DNA of 64,000 nt from Bacillus sp. F19. Lineage in GTDB: Bacteria; Bacillota; Bacilli; Bacillales; Bacillaceae. The notes beneath the pieces are model-generated. The model had not been told where the DNA came from. It made no database searches and saw nothing but the letters and a program-made list of their open reading frames with translations. The stretch is taken from contig CP085710.1 in the NCBI GenBank assembly GCA_023823795.1, positions 3,746,001 to 3,810,000 of the forward strand, in the 5' to 3' direction. A program made the translations under genes and the position numbers. The first letter of the stretch is position 1, and each line of letters opens with the position of its first letter. Below, one piece after another: positions 43,960-53,071 of the stretch.

Positions 43960-44072
43960 TATGCACCTCCTAATTAGACTCAGACTCGCCAGCAAACAGG
44001 TGATCCGGAGCAATCCGAAAAACTTTATACCTGCATCTGTGCGGTTGTAGCACGGGTGCTACAATCAATAAC
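43960..44072 (-). promoter_or_regulatory. Ribosomal protein L21 leader
   Basis: The 5' untranslated region of rplU contains a perfect hairpin (TGTAGCAC with GTGCTACA near 44048-44065) and further GC-rich pairing elements before the Shine-Dalgarno. This fits the L21 leader family of Bacilli, which is thought to be an autoregulatory site. Boundaries are approximate. Confidence 0.7.
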
Positions 44073-44078
44073 ATAACA

Positions 44079-44108
44079 ATACTATCAAAATAGGCTTATG
44101 AATGTCAA
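44079..44108 (-). promoter_or_regulatory. Promoter of rplU-prp-rpmA
   Basis: TTGACA (44108-44103) and TAGTAT (44084-44079) are 18 bases apart. The -35 box abuts the rng stop codon. Transcription would start near 44072, at the base of the leader. Confidence 0.6.
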
Positions 44109-45542
44109 TTATATTTTATCTTTATTTTTCATAAGCCGTTGAATCATTTCACGGTCTCCAAGCTGCACCATTTTATATTGATCGCTCCATTCTGCCTTCT
44201 CTGTCAAAAAGATCTCAAAGTGCAGGGCCTTTTCTAACCGTTTAATATGCTCATCATTTTTGCCTCTGAATGCTTCTGCAGCATGAGAAGGAAGTTCTAT
44301 TAAAGCAGCCTCTTGCTCCATGTACTGCAGTTCCCATAACTCTCGTTCAATTTTAAAAGCAATTGTTTCAGGCGACAGCACTTGGCCTGTCCCGCTGCAG
44401 AACGGGCAAGGACACGTTATAAGCGATGCCAAATCGGGACGCACACGTTTTCGGGTCATTTGAAAAATGTTCATTTGGGAAAAACCAAGCATTCTAGTTT
44501 GAACTCTGTCACTCTTCGATTCCCTGAGCATTTCACGCAAAATGGCCTGCCTGTCCTCCTGCCGGGGCATATCAATGAAATCAATGATAATCATTCCGCT
44601 CAAATTGCGCAGTCTGATCTGTCTTGCAGCTTCTCTTGCTGCTTCTAAATTCGTCTTCATCACCGTATCCTGCAGGGAGGACTTTCCTGAAAATTTTCCT
44701 GTATTAACATCAATAGCTGTTAATGCTTCTGTCTGATCAATAACCAAGTAGGCACCATTTTTCAGCCAGACAATGCGTTTCATCGCTTTTTCTATTTCCT
44801 GTTCAATTTTGTACGCATCAAAAACAGGCTGTTTTGAATGATGAAACATCACTTCCAGGGACTCATACCGGCTTTTCAAATCCCGCGCGAGATCGCTGTC
44901 ATCACAAACGATCTGATGAAGCGTATCAGGATCTATTTCCCGGATTATCCGGTCAAAGAATGGCGTGCCTTCTGTTAAAAGAGCAGGAGCCTTCGTATTT
45001 GTATGAAGCAAAGCTCCGTATTTTTTCTTCAAATAACAAAATTCTTTATGCAGGGTTTTTTCTGCCTGTCCGCTTGCAGCAGTCCTGAAAACAAGTCCTT
45101 CATTTTCTTCGCAAAAATGAGATCCAATGGATTGAAGCCGCTCCCTTTCAGATGGATCCTCTATTTTTTTTGAAACAGCGGTATAGCCGGAAGTCGGCAT
45201 ATATACAAGATATTGTCCGCCAAATTCGAGGTTTGCTGTCAGTTTTGGCCCCTTATGTTCAGTTGCTTCTTTTGCAACCTGTACCAAAAGCTGCTGTCCT
45301 TCTCTAAGCTTGGCTGACTTCAATACAGGAGGGAGATCATTTACTGAAAGATATCCGTTCTTTTCCTCCCCGATATCGATGAAAGCAGCCTGCATTCCCT
45401 GAAGAACATTCAAAACACGGCCCGCATAAATGCTGCCGGCCGTTTCATTTATATGATGGATGTGAATTTCTTGAACAAGATTTCCTTCAAGCAGCACGCA
45501 GCGATTTTGACTGCCTTTTGCATTTAAAACTAACGTACGCAA
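44109..45542 (-). CDS. rng: Ribonuclease E/G family protein
   Basis: This 477-residue RNase E/G-type endonuclease has an S1 domain (ETAGSIYAGRVLNVLQGMQAAF), the DNase I-like catalytic core with magnesium aspartates in LTAIDVNTGKFSG and MIIIDFIDM, and the zinc-link CPCPFC near residue 380. B. subtilis lacks this enzyme and relies on RNase Y and J, but other Bacillaceae retain it at this locus. The start codon is TTG at 45542, after GAGGATG. Roles in rRNA maturation and mRNA decay are inferred from the family. Confidence 0.92.
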   Translation of the reverse strand: MRTLVLNAKGSQNRCVLLEGNLVQEIHIHHINETAGSIYAGRVLNVLQGMQAAFIDIGEEKNGYLSVNDLPPVLKSAKLREGQQLLVQVAKEATEHKGPKLTANLEFGGQYLVYMPTSGYTAVSKKIEDPSERERLQSIGSHFCEENEGLVFRTAASGQAEKTLHKEFCYLKKKYGALLHTNTKAPALLTEGTPFFDRIIREIDPDTLHQIVCDDSDLARDLKSRYESLEVMFHHSKQPVFDAYKIEQEIEKAMKRIVWLKNGAYLVIDQTEALTAIDVNTGKFSGKSSLQDTVMKTNLEAAREAARQIRLRNLSGMIIIDFIDMPRQEDRQAILREMLRESKSDRVQTRMLGFSQMNIFQMTRKRVRPDLASLITCPCPFCSGTGQVLSPETIAFKIERELWELQYMEQEAALIELPSHAAEAFRGKNDEHIKRLEKALHFEIFLTEKAEWSDQYKMVQLGDREMIQRLMKNKDKI

Positions 45543-45602
45543 TGATCATCCTCTTTTCTATAGATGTGCTTTCTCATATTTACTCATTTTATCAGGCCCG
45601 CG

Positions 45603-46469
45603 TCAATAATCATAATTCAGCTCGCCGACAGTCGATTGTGTACGCTTATCAGCAAAAAAGGCATGAAGAAGCTCATTTTCATCCAGCTCAAACAGCTTTT
45701 TTCCATTCCGTTCAACAATAATGGGGTGCTTGCACCCTCTTCTGAATTTCAGCAGCGTTTGATAGATGGACTCCCCTTCATCTACAATAATCGGCTTTAA
45801 GGTCCGTGGATCCTGCTGGTTTCCATAATACCTCTCGAGCAAAAACCTCATGCTCACAAAACTGCGGTGTTTATATTCCATATATATTGAATAAATAAGA
45901 AAACCCGTGATTACCCACACGTTAAGCTGCTGCGGGTTAAAAACAAGAAAAATGAGAAGATACAGACCTAAGCACAAAGCAGAAACCAAAAGCATAATCT
46001 GATGTGCATCCTGATAAGACCGTTTCATGGACACAAGCAAAAACAGCAATTTTCCTCCATCCAGCGGCCAGATAGGCAACAGATTGAACAGGAGAATCAT
46101 AACATTATAAAAGGTGAAGAGCTGATACGTCTCATAACTAAATAATCCTGCAGCCTGTAAAAGATAAGCTGCTCCCTGAAGAGGAATATGCTGCAGGGGC
46201 CCGGCAGCAATCGTCAGCAGCTCTTCCTTCAATGGTCTATTGCCGTGCTCCTCCACTTCAGCCACACCTCCAAAAGGCAGGAGAACAATGGATTTCAGGC
46301 GCCAGTTGAAATGCCTGGCTGTCATGGCATGGCCCAGTTCATGAATGAGAATAATGGACAGCAGGATCAGCAGTGACTGAAAATGAGCCGTCATAATCGA
46401 AATCCCCATGATTAACCATAGAATAGGGTGAATATGAATGTGCAGTAAAACAGAGAAATATTTAGTCAA
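45603..46469 (-). CDS. spoIVFB: Site-2 protease SpoIVFB, pro-sigma-K processing
   Basis: SpoIVFB is the intramembrane metalloprotease that activates pro-sigma-K in the mother cell. The zinc motif HELGH is at residues 43-47, the same positions as in B. subtilis, and the third ligand lies in WPLDGGKLL. Six hydrophobic helices are followed by a C-terminal CBS-like domain. The TTG start overlaps the spoIVFA stop by 8 bases. Confidence 0.94.
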   Translation of the reverse strand: MTKYFSVLLHIHIHPILWLIMGISIMTAHFQSLLILLSIILIHELGHAMTARHFNWRLKSIVLLPFGGVAEVEEHGNRPLKEELLTIAAGPLQHIPLQGAAYLLQAAGLFSYETYQLFTFYNVMILLFNLLPIWPLDGGKLLFLLVSMKRSYQDAHQIMLLVSALCLGLYLLIFLVFNPQQLNVWVITGFLIYSIYMEYKHRSFVSMRFLLERYYGNQQDPRTLKPIIVDEGESIYQTLLKFRRGCKHPIIVERNGKKLFELDENELLHAFFADKRTQSTVGELNYDY

Positions 46470-47244
46470 AGGATATCACCTGAATTGGGTCGATAAATTG
46501 ATCACCCTTTTTAATAGCGAAATAATACGTTCCTTTTTGATCTTCTGCCGCTTTGATTTTGCCGATTTCTTTTCCGCTTTCTACAAAATCATAAAGTGAC
46601 ACCTTCACTTCTTCAAGGTTGCCGTACCAGCTCTCAGTTGAATCATCATGCTGTACAACCACCGTCAAGCCTGAGCCCTCTTTCTTTCCAATCTCAACTA
46701 CAATTCCTTCATTCATTGCTTCAACAAGATTGCTGCTCGTCTCAACCATTACACCCTGGCCATTATCTTCAAACGTCTCAAGCACTTTTCCTGAAGCCGG
46801 AGCCGTAAATTCGGTATCTTCAGGCTTAGGAGCCTGATCGGAAGTTTTTAGCAGGGCCAGCGGGTCGCCAAACTGCTCTCCGTACCACTTTGAAATCATC
46901 GCAAACTGAAAATCCTCTTCAAATGTCCTAGTAACCACACTTTGAACCTTTTCAAAAGGCGGCGAATCATTCTTAAAAACAATCGCAGCCACGAGAACTA
47001 AACATGCCCCAATCAGCAGCTTAAACATAAACACATCCGGTTTAAATAATGGATGGGAGCCGCCTCCGTCTCCTCCCGGATCATATGTGTGATAAGCGGA
47101 GCCTCCATATTTTTCTTCATCATCTGTGAATGACAGATTGGGCAGCTGTTTTTTAGGTTTCATCCTCTCAGCCCCTAAACTGCGGTCCCGTTTTCTTTTT
47201 GCCATTCTCCTGCGCAAATCATCCGCTCGATTCCCCATTGCCAC
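46462..47244 (-). CDS. spoIVFA: SpoIVFA, regulator of SpoIVFB
   Basis: SpoIVFA anchors and inhibits SpoIVFB in the outer forespore membrane. A basic N terminus (RRRMAKRKRDRSLG), one transmembrane helix (MFKLLIGACLVLVAAIVF) and a C-terminal LytM/M23-like domain (TAPASGKVLETFEDNGQGVMVET) without the metal histidines are visible. The start is uncertain among ATG 47250, GTG 47244 and ATG 47238; GTG 47244 has the best spacing from GAGGGG. Confidence 0.92.
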   Translation of the reverse strand: MAMGNRADDLRRRMAKRKRDRSLGAERMKPKKQLPNLSFTDDEEKYGGSAYHTYDPGGDGGGSHPLFKPDVFMFKLLIGACLVLVAAIVFKNDSPPFEKVQSVVTRTFEEDFQFAMISKWYGEQFGDPLALLKTSDQAPKPEDTEFTAPASGKVLETFEDNGQGVMVETSSNLVEAMNEGIVVEIGKKEGSGLTVVVQHDDSTESWYGNLEEVKVSLYDFVESGKEIGKIKAAEDQKGTYYFAIKKGDQFIDPIQVISFD

Positions 47245-47364
47245 ACCCATCCCCTCGGATCACATTTACTCAATTTTATGCCTTGTCCTCACGGAATATG
47301 ACAGGCCTCAAAGAACAGGATCACTGTGTTTAAATGAGCAGCAGGAAAATCTCCATACAAAAAA

Positions 47365-47399
47365 ACAACCTCTGAACATTCAAAGGCTGCTTTTTAATA
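47365..47399 (-). terminator. Terminator of minCD
   Basis: The stem with CCTTTGAA and TTCAGAGG arms, closed by AGCAG/GTTGTTTTT, is followed by a T-run on the minus strand just past minD. Confidence 0.7.
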
Positions 47400-47400
47400 C

Positions 47401-48207
47401 CTATACTCTAACGCCGAAAAAGCGTTTGATTTTTGTAATGACACCTGGATTTGCATCTTCTAATGATTGCAGGGGAATCGATTCGCCCAGGATGCGGCGG
47501 GCAATGTTCCGGTATGCAATGGATGCGCGGTTGTTTGAATCCATGGCGATCGGCTCACCATTATTTGAAGCTTTAATGACATCATCATCATCTGCTACGA
47601 TTCCGATTAAATCGATCGAAAGGTGCGTAACAATTTCATCCACATCCAGCATATCCCCATTTTTCACTAAATGATTGCGGATTCGGTTGATTACTAGCAT
47701 CGGAGGCTCAATGGCCTCTTCTTTTTCAAGCAGGCCGATAATGCGGTCTGCATCGCGCACGGCTGATATTTCAGGAGTCGTCACGACGATGGCCTTGTCA
47801 GCTCCTGCAATAGCGTTTTTAAAGCCTTGCTCGATGCCAGCCGGACAATCAATTACAATATAGTCATAGTCCTGTTTCAGCTCATCCACAAGCTTTTTCA
47901 TCTGCTCAGGATTAACAGCTGATTTATCGCTCGTCTGCGCAGCAGGGAGCAAATAGAGCCTGTCTTCAAAGCGTTTATCTTTTACAAGCGCCTGATGAAT
48001 TTTACAGCGGCCTTCAACAACATCCACCAAATCGTAAATGATGCGGTTTTCAAGCCCCATTACAACATCGAGGTTGCGCAGGCCGATGTCTGTATCAATG
48101 AGACATACCCGTTTTCCTAAAATCGCTAAAGATGTTCCTAAATTAGCAGAAGTCGTTGTCTTTCCAACTCCGCCTTTGCCAGAGGTAATAACGATAGCCT
48201 CACCCAC
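47401..48207 (-). CDS. minD: Septum site-determining ATPase MinD
   Basis: MinD is the membrane-bound deviant Walker ATPase that recruits MinC. The deviant P-loop SGKGGVGKTT is at the N terminus, and the C-terminal amphipathic tail (ITKIKRFFGVRV) should be the membrane-targeting helix. The start is GTG at 48207, with GGGGGAA 8 bases upstream, giving 268 residues as in B. subtilis. It follows minC directly. Confidence 0.96.
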   Translation of the reverse strand: MGEAIVITSGKGGVGKTTTSANLGTSLAILGKRVCLIDTDIGLRNLDVVMGLENRIIYDLVDVVEGRCKIHQALVKDKRFEDRLYLLPAAQTSDKSAVNPEQMKKLVDELKQDYDYIVIDCPAGIEQGFKNAIAGADKAIVVTTPEISAVRDADRIIGLLEKEEAIEPPMLVINRIRNHLVKNGDMLDVDEIVTHLSIDLIGIVADDDDVIKASNNGEPIAMDSNNRASIAYRNIARRILGESIPLQSLEDANPGVITKIKRFFGVRV

Positions 48208-48209
48208 GG

Positions 48210-48893
48210 TCAAATTCCCCCTTCAAACCTTGTCAAGTTAGGTCGTAAATGAGTCAACTGCTGCAGTCGATCAATGATGATAGATTCACTTTCATCTATG
48301 TAAGCACATTCCATCTCGTGCTTTTCAGTCTGAATATAATCAGGGGCACGGTTTACGATGTCACAAATTCTGATTTGCGACGGCTTCATCACCGATGCGG
48401 CGATGACCGCAGATTTGTTCCCGTTATATCCAGCATGCGCAATTCCTCTAAGCGTCCCCATAACGAAGATGTTTCCGCGAGCAATAACAGTGCCTCCCGG
48501 GTTAACATCTCCGATCAGGAGCAAATCGCCTTCAACTTTAAGAACCTGTCCGGAGCGAATCATTTTAGCAACAGAGACCACTTCTGCTTCTTTTTTCATT
48601 TGCAGGGCATGATCCTTTGTAACAACATTGCTTTCAAATGTTTCAACAACCAGATTTCGTTTTTTTTGTATAACAGCTTCAATTTGATCCTGCTGTTTTT
48701 TATGAAGCAGACGGTTACCCGCTTTGACGTTAACGGTGATATATGGCCCATCTTCATGAATGTATTGCTTTAAGGACAACATTTGCTCAAGTTCATTCAG
48801 CAGCTCTTCAAAAGAACATGAATCATCGAGATGCAGCGTTAATCCATCTTTTGTACCTTTTATTGTGACAAATTGCTGTTTCTGAGCCTTCAT
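48210..48893 (-). CDS. minC: Septum inhibitor MinC
   Basis: MinC blocks FtsZ polymerisation at the poles. The 227-residue protein has the N-terminal FtsZ-inhibiting domain and the C-terminal beta-helix (RSGQVLKVEGDLLLIGDVNPGG, later AGYNGNKSAVIAA). The start is ATG at 48893, with GAGGTG 6 bases upstream; a GTG three codons earlier is part of that binding site. Confidence 0.95.
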   Translation of the reverse strand: MKAQKQQFVTIKGTKDGLTLHLDDSCSFEELLNELEQMLSLKQYIHEDGPYITVNVKAGNRLLHKKQQDQIEAVIQKKRNLVVETFESNVVTKDHALQMKKEAEVVSVAKMIRSGQVLKVEGDLLLIGDVNPGGTVIARGNIFVMGTLRGIAHAGYNGNKSAVIAASVMKPSQIRICDIVNRAPDYIQTEKHEMECAYIDESESIIIDRLQQLTHLRPNLTRFEGGI

Positions 48894-49041
48894 GACGTTC
48901 ACCTCAACGACTATACTATTTCGACAGATAGATGCAATCTCCCTCTTTTTTTATAAGAGAATTTTGATAGAAACCGGCTGATGATCCAACATGTCTGCCG
49001 CAACGATAGTAGTCTGCCAGAATTTGATTCATCAATAAACG

Positions 49042-49560
49042 CTAATCATCCAGATAATCACTTTTGACTTTCGATATAAAGCGGCTCATTGGGTAGATCA
49101 GTACGATCGCCGCGACAGAATTAGCAGCCAGTGTAGGCAAAAGTCTCAAATTAGTAAAATCATAGAATGACAAATTGGAGTAGCCGATCAGCCATTGAAT
49201 GCCATACGAGTAGAATTCCAAAAGTGTAACAGCAAGCAAAGACAAGAAAAGCACAACGAGCATATTTCCCTGCAGTGCCTTTAAAGCTTTCGAAATTAAA
49301 TAAGCGAACAATGGATAGGCAAATAAATAAATGCCCAGTATTTCTGTGTATACAATGTCATGCAGCAGTCCAAAAACGATACCGTAGATCAGCCCAGCTT
49401 TTTGACTGTAATAGGCCGTAATATAAACAATCGAAAGCATGACAAATCGCGGGATGATGACTTGGCTATCATTTGTGAATGGAAGCTCAATCAAATCAAC
49501 AAAGGTGCTTTCGGAAATAAAAATAAATAAGATCAAAAGAGGAAGGAGAATACGATTCAT
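49042..49560 (-). CDS. mreD: Rod shape-determining protein MreD
   Basis: MreD is a membrane protein of the elongation complex with MreB and MreC. The 172-residue protein has five to six hydrophobic helices, including AGLIYGIVFGLLHDIVYTEILG, the conserved family core. It overlaps the mreC stop codon by one base. Confidence 0.93.
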   Translation of the reverse strand: MNRILLPLLILFIFISESTFVDLIELPFTNDSQVIIPRFVMLSIVYITAYYSQKAGLIYGIVFGLLHDIVYTEILGIYLFAYPLFAYLISKALKALQGNMLVVLFLSLLAVTLLEFYSYGIQWLIGYSNLSFYDFTNLRLLPTLAANSVAAIVLIYPMSRFISKVKSDYLDD

Positions 49561-50453
49561 TATTCTTCCTCCTCCTCTGGATCCATATTATCGATATCAA
49601 TCGGTTCTTTCACGCGTTCTGTTACAAAAACACGGTCAATATTATAAAGATCAGCTTCAGGTTTGATATAGGCCATTTGCGAAAGTCCGTAGGAATCAGG
49701 CTCTACCTCCATTACTTCACCAATAACAAGACCTTCAGGGAATATTCCGCTGCTCCCTGACGTGACTACCTTCTGCCCTTTTTCGATTTTAACATCCGTT
49801 TCAATTTTTTTGAGCAGCAGCGCTTTTTTCTTCTCATCATATCCTTCGATCAATCCGAAAATATTTGGCTGCCCGTCCTTGCCCTGTATTTCAGCTGCAA
49901 TCCGGTTTTTGCGGTCCGGAGAGCTTATTAGCTGAACCGTAGAATTGAATTTTGATGTACTTTTTACTTTTCCGATTAATCCTTTATCCGTGATCACGGC
50001 CATATCCTTTTGAATGCCGTGCTGTGATCCCTTATCAATGGTAATCAGGTCAAACCAGCGGCCCGGATCTGGATTTCGTGCAATTAAAGTGGCTGGAATT
50101 GGATTGTATTCTCTAAGTGATTCTTCGGCACCGAGTTCGGCCCGCAGCTGTTCGTTGTCACGTTTCAGCTCCTGAAGCTCGGTCTCGATTTTCATATGCT
50201 CGTCAATTTTGCTTTTAAGCAATTTATTTTCTTCATATGTATTTTTCAAATCGCCGACATTCTCAAAGAAGCCCGCTACATATTGTGCGGGCTTATGAAA
50301 TACAGTTTGGAATAATCCTGTTGAATCTTTAACAAATTGTTCTGGCCATGTTAGCTGTCTGTCTTCTTTTAAAGAATACCCAATCAATGCCACTAAAAAG
50401 ATGATACTAACCAGCAACAATATAAGACGTTTATTTAAGAAAAACTGTGGCAT
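49560..50453 (-). CDS. mreC: Rod shape-determining protein MreC
   Basis: MreC is a bitopic protein linking MreB to extracytoplasmic wall enzymes. One N-terminal transmembrane helix (RLILLLVSIIFLVALIGYSL), a coiled coil (residues 65-110) and beta-barrel domains (ITDKGLIGKVKSTSKFNSTV, VTSGSSGIFPEGLVIGEV) are seen in 297 residues. The C-terminal tail is acidic. It follows mreB by 35 bases. Confidence 0.95.
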   Translation of the reverse strand: MPQFFLNKRLILLLVSIIFLVALIGYSLKEDRQLTWPEQFVKDSTGLFQTVFHKPAQYVAGFFENVGDLKNTYEENKLLKSKIDEHMKIETELQELKRDNEQLRAELGAEESLREYNPIPATLIARNPDPGRWFDLITIDKGSQHGIQKDMAVITDKGLIGKVKSTSKFNSTVQLISSPDRKNRIAAEIQGKDGQPNIFGLIEGYDEKKKALLLKKIETDVKIEKGQKVVTSGSSGIFPEGLVIGEVMEVEPDSYGLSQMAYIKPEADLYNIDRVFVTERVKEPIDIDNMDPEEEEE

Positions 50454-50488
50454 GTGACTTTTACACCCTCTTAATGTTTATTTCACAA

Positions 50489-51511
50489 TTAGCGGCTGTC
50501 TCTTGCTTTTGTTTTGAACAAATGAATATGCTCAAGAGCTTTCCCTGTACCGATTGCAACACAATCAAGCGGGTTTTCTGCAATTAAAACAGGCATGTTT
50601 GTTTCTTCGCCGATCACTTTATCAATGTTGCGAAGCAAAGCTCCGCCTCCAGTAAGAACGATGCCGCGGTCCATAATATCTGCCGCAAGCTCAGGCGGTG
50701 TTTTTTCAAGTGTGTTTTTAACAGAATCAACAATTGAGTTGACCGTATCGCGCAAAGCTTCTGCAATTTCCTTAGCCGTAATTTCAATTGTCTTTGGAAG
50801 GCCTGTCAGTAAATCACGGCCGCGAATGTCCATATTATCGACACCCTCAGCTGATCCGGCAGAACCAATTTCCATTTTAATAGATTCTGAAGTACGGTCG
50901 CCAATCATTAAGTTATATGTCTTGCGGATATAATTGACAATCGCATCGTCCATTTCGTCACCTGCAACGCGAATAGATTGGGACGTAACAATTCCGCCAA
51001 GAGAAATAATGGCTACTTCTGTAGTACCTCCGCCGATATCAACAACCATGCTTCCAGTCGGTTCCCAGACAGGAAGATTCGCACCGATTGCAGCTGCAAA
51101 CGGCTCTTCAATCGTATAAGCATCGCGTGCGCCAGCCTGTCTTGTCGCATCAATGACTGCACGCTCTTCTACTGCTGTAATGCCGGAAGGAACACAGACC
51201 ATAACATAAGGCTTACTGGAGAAAAGACCTTTACCTTTTGTTGCTTGTTTTATGTAATACTTCATCATTGATGCAGTTGTTTCATAATCGGCAATTACGC
51301 CATCTTTCATCGGACGGAGCGCCACAACATTTCCAGGGGTGCGTCCAATCATATTCTTTGCGTCATTTCCTACTGCTACGATAGACTTAGTGTCTGTCTG
51401 CATCGCTACAACAGAAGGCTCACGAACCACAATTCCTTTTCCTTTAACGAAAACAAGGGTATTTGCTGTACCCAAATCTATACCAAGGTCTCTTGTCCCA
51501 ATTCCAAACAT
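50489..51511 (-). CDS. mreB: Rod shape-determining protein MreB (actin homologue)
   Basis: MreB forms the filaments that guide lateral wall synthesis. Actin-family motifs are intact: DLGTANTLV (phosphate 1), [18 protein letters not shown] (phosphate 2) and [15 protein letters not shown] (adenosine). The 340-residue protein is first in the mreBCD operon. Confidence 0.96.
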   Translation of the reverse strand: MFGIGTRDLGIDLGTANTLVFVKGKGIVVREPSVVAMQTDTKSIVAVGNDAKNMIGRTPGNVVALRPMKDGVIADYETTASMMKYYIKQATKGKGLFSSKPYVMVCVPSGITAVEERAVIDATRQAGARDAYTIEEPFAAAIGANLPVWEPTGSMVVDIGGGTTEVAIISLGGIVTSQSIRVAGDEMDDAIVNYIRKTYNLMIGDRTSESIKMEIGSAGSAEGVDNMDIRGRDLLTGLPKTIEITAKEIAEALRDTVNSIVDSVKNTLEKTPPELAADIMDRGIVLTGGGALLRNIDKVIGEETNMPVLIAENPLDCVAIGTGKALEHIHLFKTKARDSR

Positions 51512-51630
51512 CAGATGTATCTCCCTTTCTAAAAACCGAATTACTTTCTACTATTTATTTTCAAATGTCATATGAGAACTAAAAAAACTCACAAACATTA
51601 TTATAGCGTAATTACGCAAAAATAAAAGTG

Positions 51631-52314
51631 TTACAAATATCCTTTTTCTTTTAAACTCACAAATTTTTGCTCGCCGATAATAAGATGGTCCAAAAGCTCT
51701 ATCCCTAACATTTTACCACACTCTGTTAATCTTTTTGTGACTTCAATGTCTTCTCGGCTTGGAGTCGGATCTCCCGAGGGGTGATTATGGATGCAAATAA
51801 TGGAAGCGGCCGATCGTTTCAGAGCTTCTTTGTACACTTCGCGGGGATGGACGATCGAGGCATTGAGGCTGCCGATAAAAACAGTTTGTTTATGAAGCAC
51901 TTGGTTTTTCGTATTTAAATAGAGGCAAACGAAATGCTCCTGCGATAAAAAGCGCATTTCTTCCATTACATAATTCGCACCGTCTTGAGGAGACTTGATG
52001 ACATATCTGTCTTCGTATGTGAGGCGGTTAATTCTTCTGCCCAGCTCAAGTGCAGCGAGGATCTGCACGGCCTTCGCTTCCCCGATTCCAGAGATGCTTG
52101 TCAGTTCCGCAACAGATGCTTCTTTAAGAAACCTTAGTCCCTCAAAGTGATTGAGCAGCCTGTTTGAAAGCTGGAGAACAGATTCCTTTTTTGAACCTGT
52201 TCTAAGCAATATAGCAAGCAGCTCGTGATTTGCAAGACTTCCAGGACCGTCGTGAATTAACCTTTCACGCGGCCTGTCTTCTTCAGGAAAATCATGGACT
52301 TTCAAGACTTCCAA
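51631..52314 (-). CDS. radC: RadC-family JAB-domain protein
   Basis: This 227-residue protein has an N-terminal helix-hairpin-helix (ELTSISGIGEAKAVQILAALELGRR) and a C-terminal MPN/JAB domain with the metal motif IHNHPSGDPTPSREDI. The original assignment to DNA repair is disputed, and its biochemical role is unknown. The start is TTG at 52314 with AGGAGA upstream. It lies between maf and mreB, as in B. subtilis. Confidence 0.93.
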   Translation of the reverse strand: MEVLKVHDFPEEDRPRERLIHDGPGSLANHELLAILLRTGSKKESVLQLSNRLLNHFEGLRFLKEASVAELTSISGIGEAKAVQILAALELGRRINRLTYEDRYVIKSPQDGANYVMEEMRFLSQEHFVCLYLNTKNQVLHKQTVFIGSLNASIVHPREVYKEALKRSAASIICIHNHPSGDPTPSREDIEVTKRLTECGKMLGIELLDHLIIGEQKFVSLKEKGYL

Positions 52315-52354
52315 TCGCCGTCTCCTCCTATTTTCCCTCTCTGCTTCTGCTCTT

Positions 52355-52927
52355 TTATTTAAGTGAAAACCCTGCCTTCTTCAGCTCTCTGACGGTACGT
52401 GCGACAGGCAATCCGACAACGGAAAAGTAGTCGCCTTTTATTTCTTTTACAAATAACGAACCGAGCTCTTGAATTCCATATGATCCTGCTTTATCCATCG
52501 GCTCCTCTGTAGCAATGTAATCTTCAATCTCTTCATCTGAAATTGGCCAGAAGGTTACATCTGTCTGTTCATAAAACACAAATTTCTTTTCTTGAAATAA
52601 AATGGCAACCCCCGTTAAGACCTGGTGGGTATTGCCTGATAATTTAGTAAGCATCTGCTTTGCTTCTTCTGTATTGGACGGCTTGCCTAAAATTTCATCA
52701 TTATAGACAACAACTGTGTCTGCTCCAAGAACAAACGATTCCTTGAAACGCTCTGCAACTGCTGCAGCTTTTTGCTCTGCAAGCGACATCACAATGTCAG
52801 AAGGCGTGAGCTTTGGATCCACAACTTCTTCCACATCACTGATTACAACTTTAAAAGGCACATGTACATTCTCAAGCAGTTCTTTTCTGCGCGGAGAACC
52901 TGATGCCAAAATAAGGTGCTGCTGCAT
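52355..52927 (-). CDS. maf: Maf-family nucleotide pyrophosphatase
   Basis: Maf hydrolyses dTTP/UTP and modified nucleotides and can inhibit septation when overproduced. The substrate motifs [21 protein letters not shown] and [12 protein letters not shown] are intact in 190 residues. It follows spoIIB and precedes radC. Confidence 0.95.
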   Translation of the reverse strand: MQQHLILASGSPRRKELLENVHVPFKVVISDVEEVVDPKLTPSDIVMSLAEQKAAAVAERFKESFVLGADTVVVYNDEILGKPSNTEEAKQMLTKLSGNTHQVLTGVAILFQEKKFVFYEQTDVTFWPISDEEIEDYIATEEPMDKAGSYGIQELGSLFVKEIKGDYFSVVGLPVARTVRELKKAGFSLK

Positions 52928-53033
52928 CCTTCAACATCCTTTCATTCGGTTTAAAAGGGAGATACATTCGTATCGTAGCAAACCCTGCAAGGATACACAA
53001 ATAGGAAAAATCAAATTTTCGGGTTGATCCGTT

Positions 53034-53071
53034 TCTAAAAAAAAAAAAAATTGCCCTCATGAGGACAAACT
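53034..53071 (-). terminator. Terminator of spoIIB
   Basis: The palindrome TTGTCCTCATGAGGGCAA is followed by 14 T on the minus strand, next to the spoIIB stop. Confidence 0.85.

Noticed and set aside
48249-48773. 174-codon open frame antisense to minC
   Set aside because: It is fully covered by the conserved minC gene and shows no protein family features.
53037-53050. Run of 14 A, considered as a phase-variation tract
   Set aside because: It is the T-tract of the spoIIB terminator on the minus strand and lies outside coding sequence.
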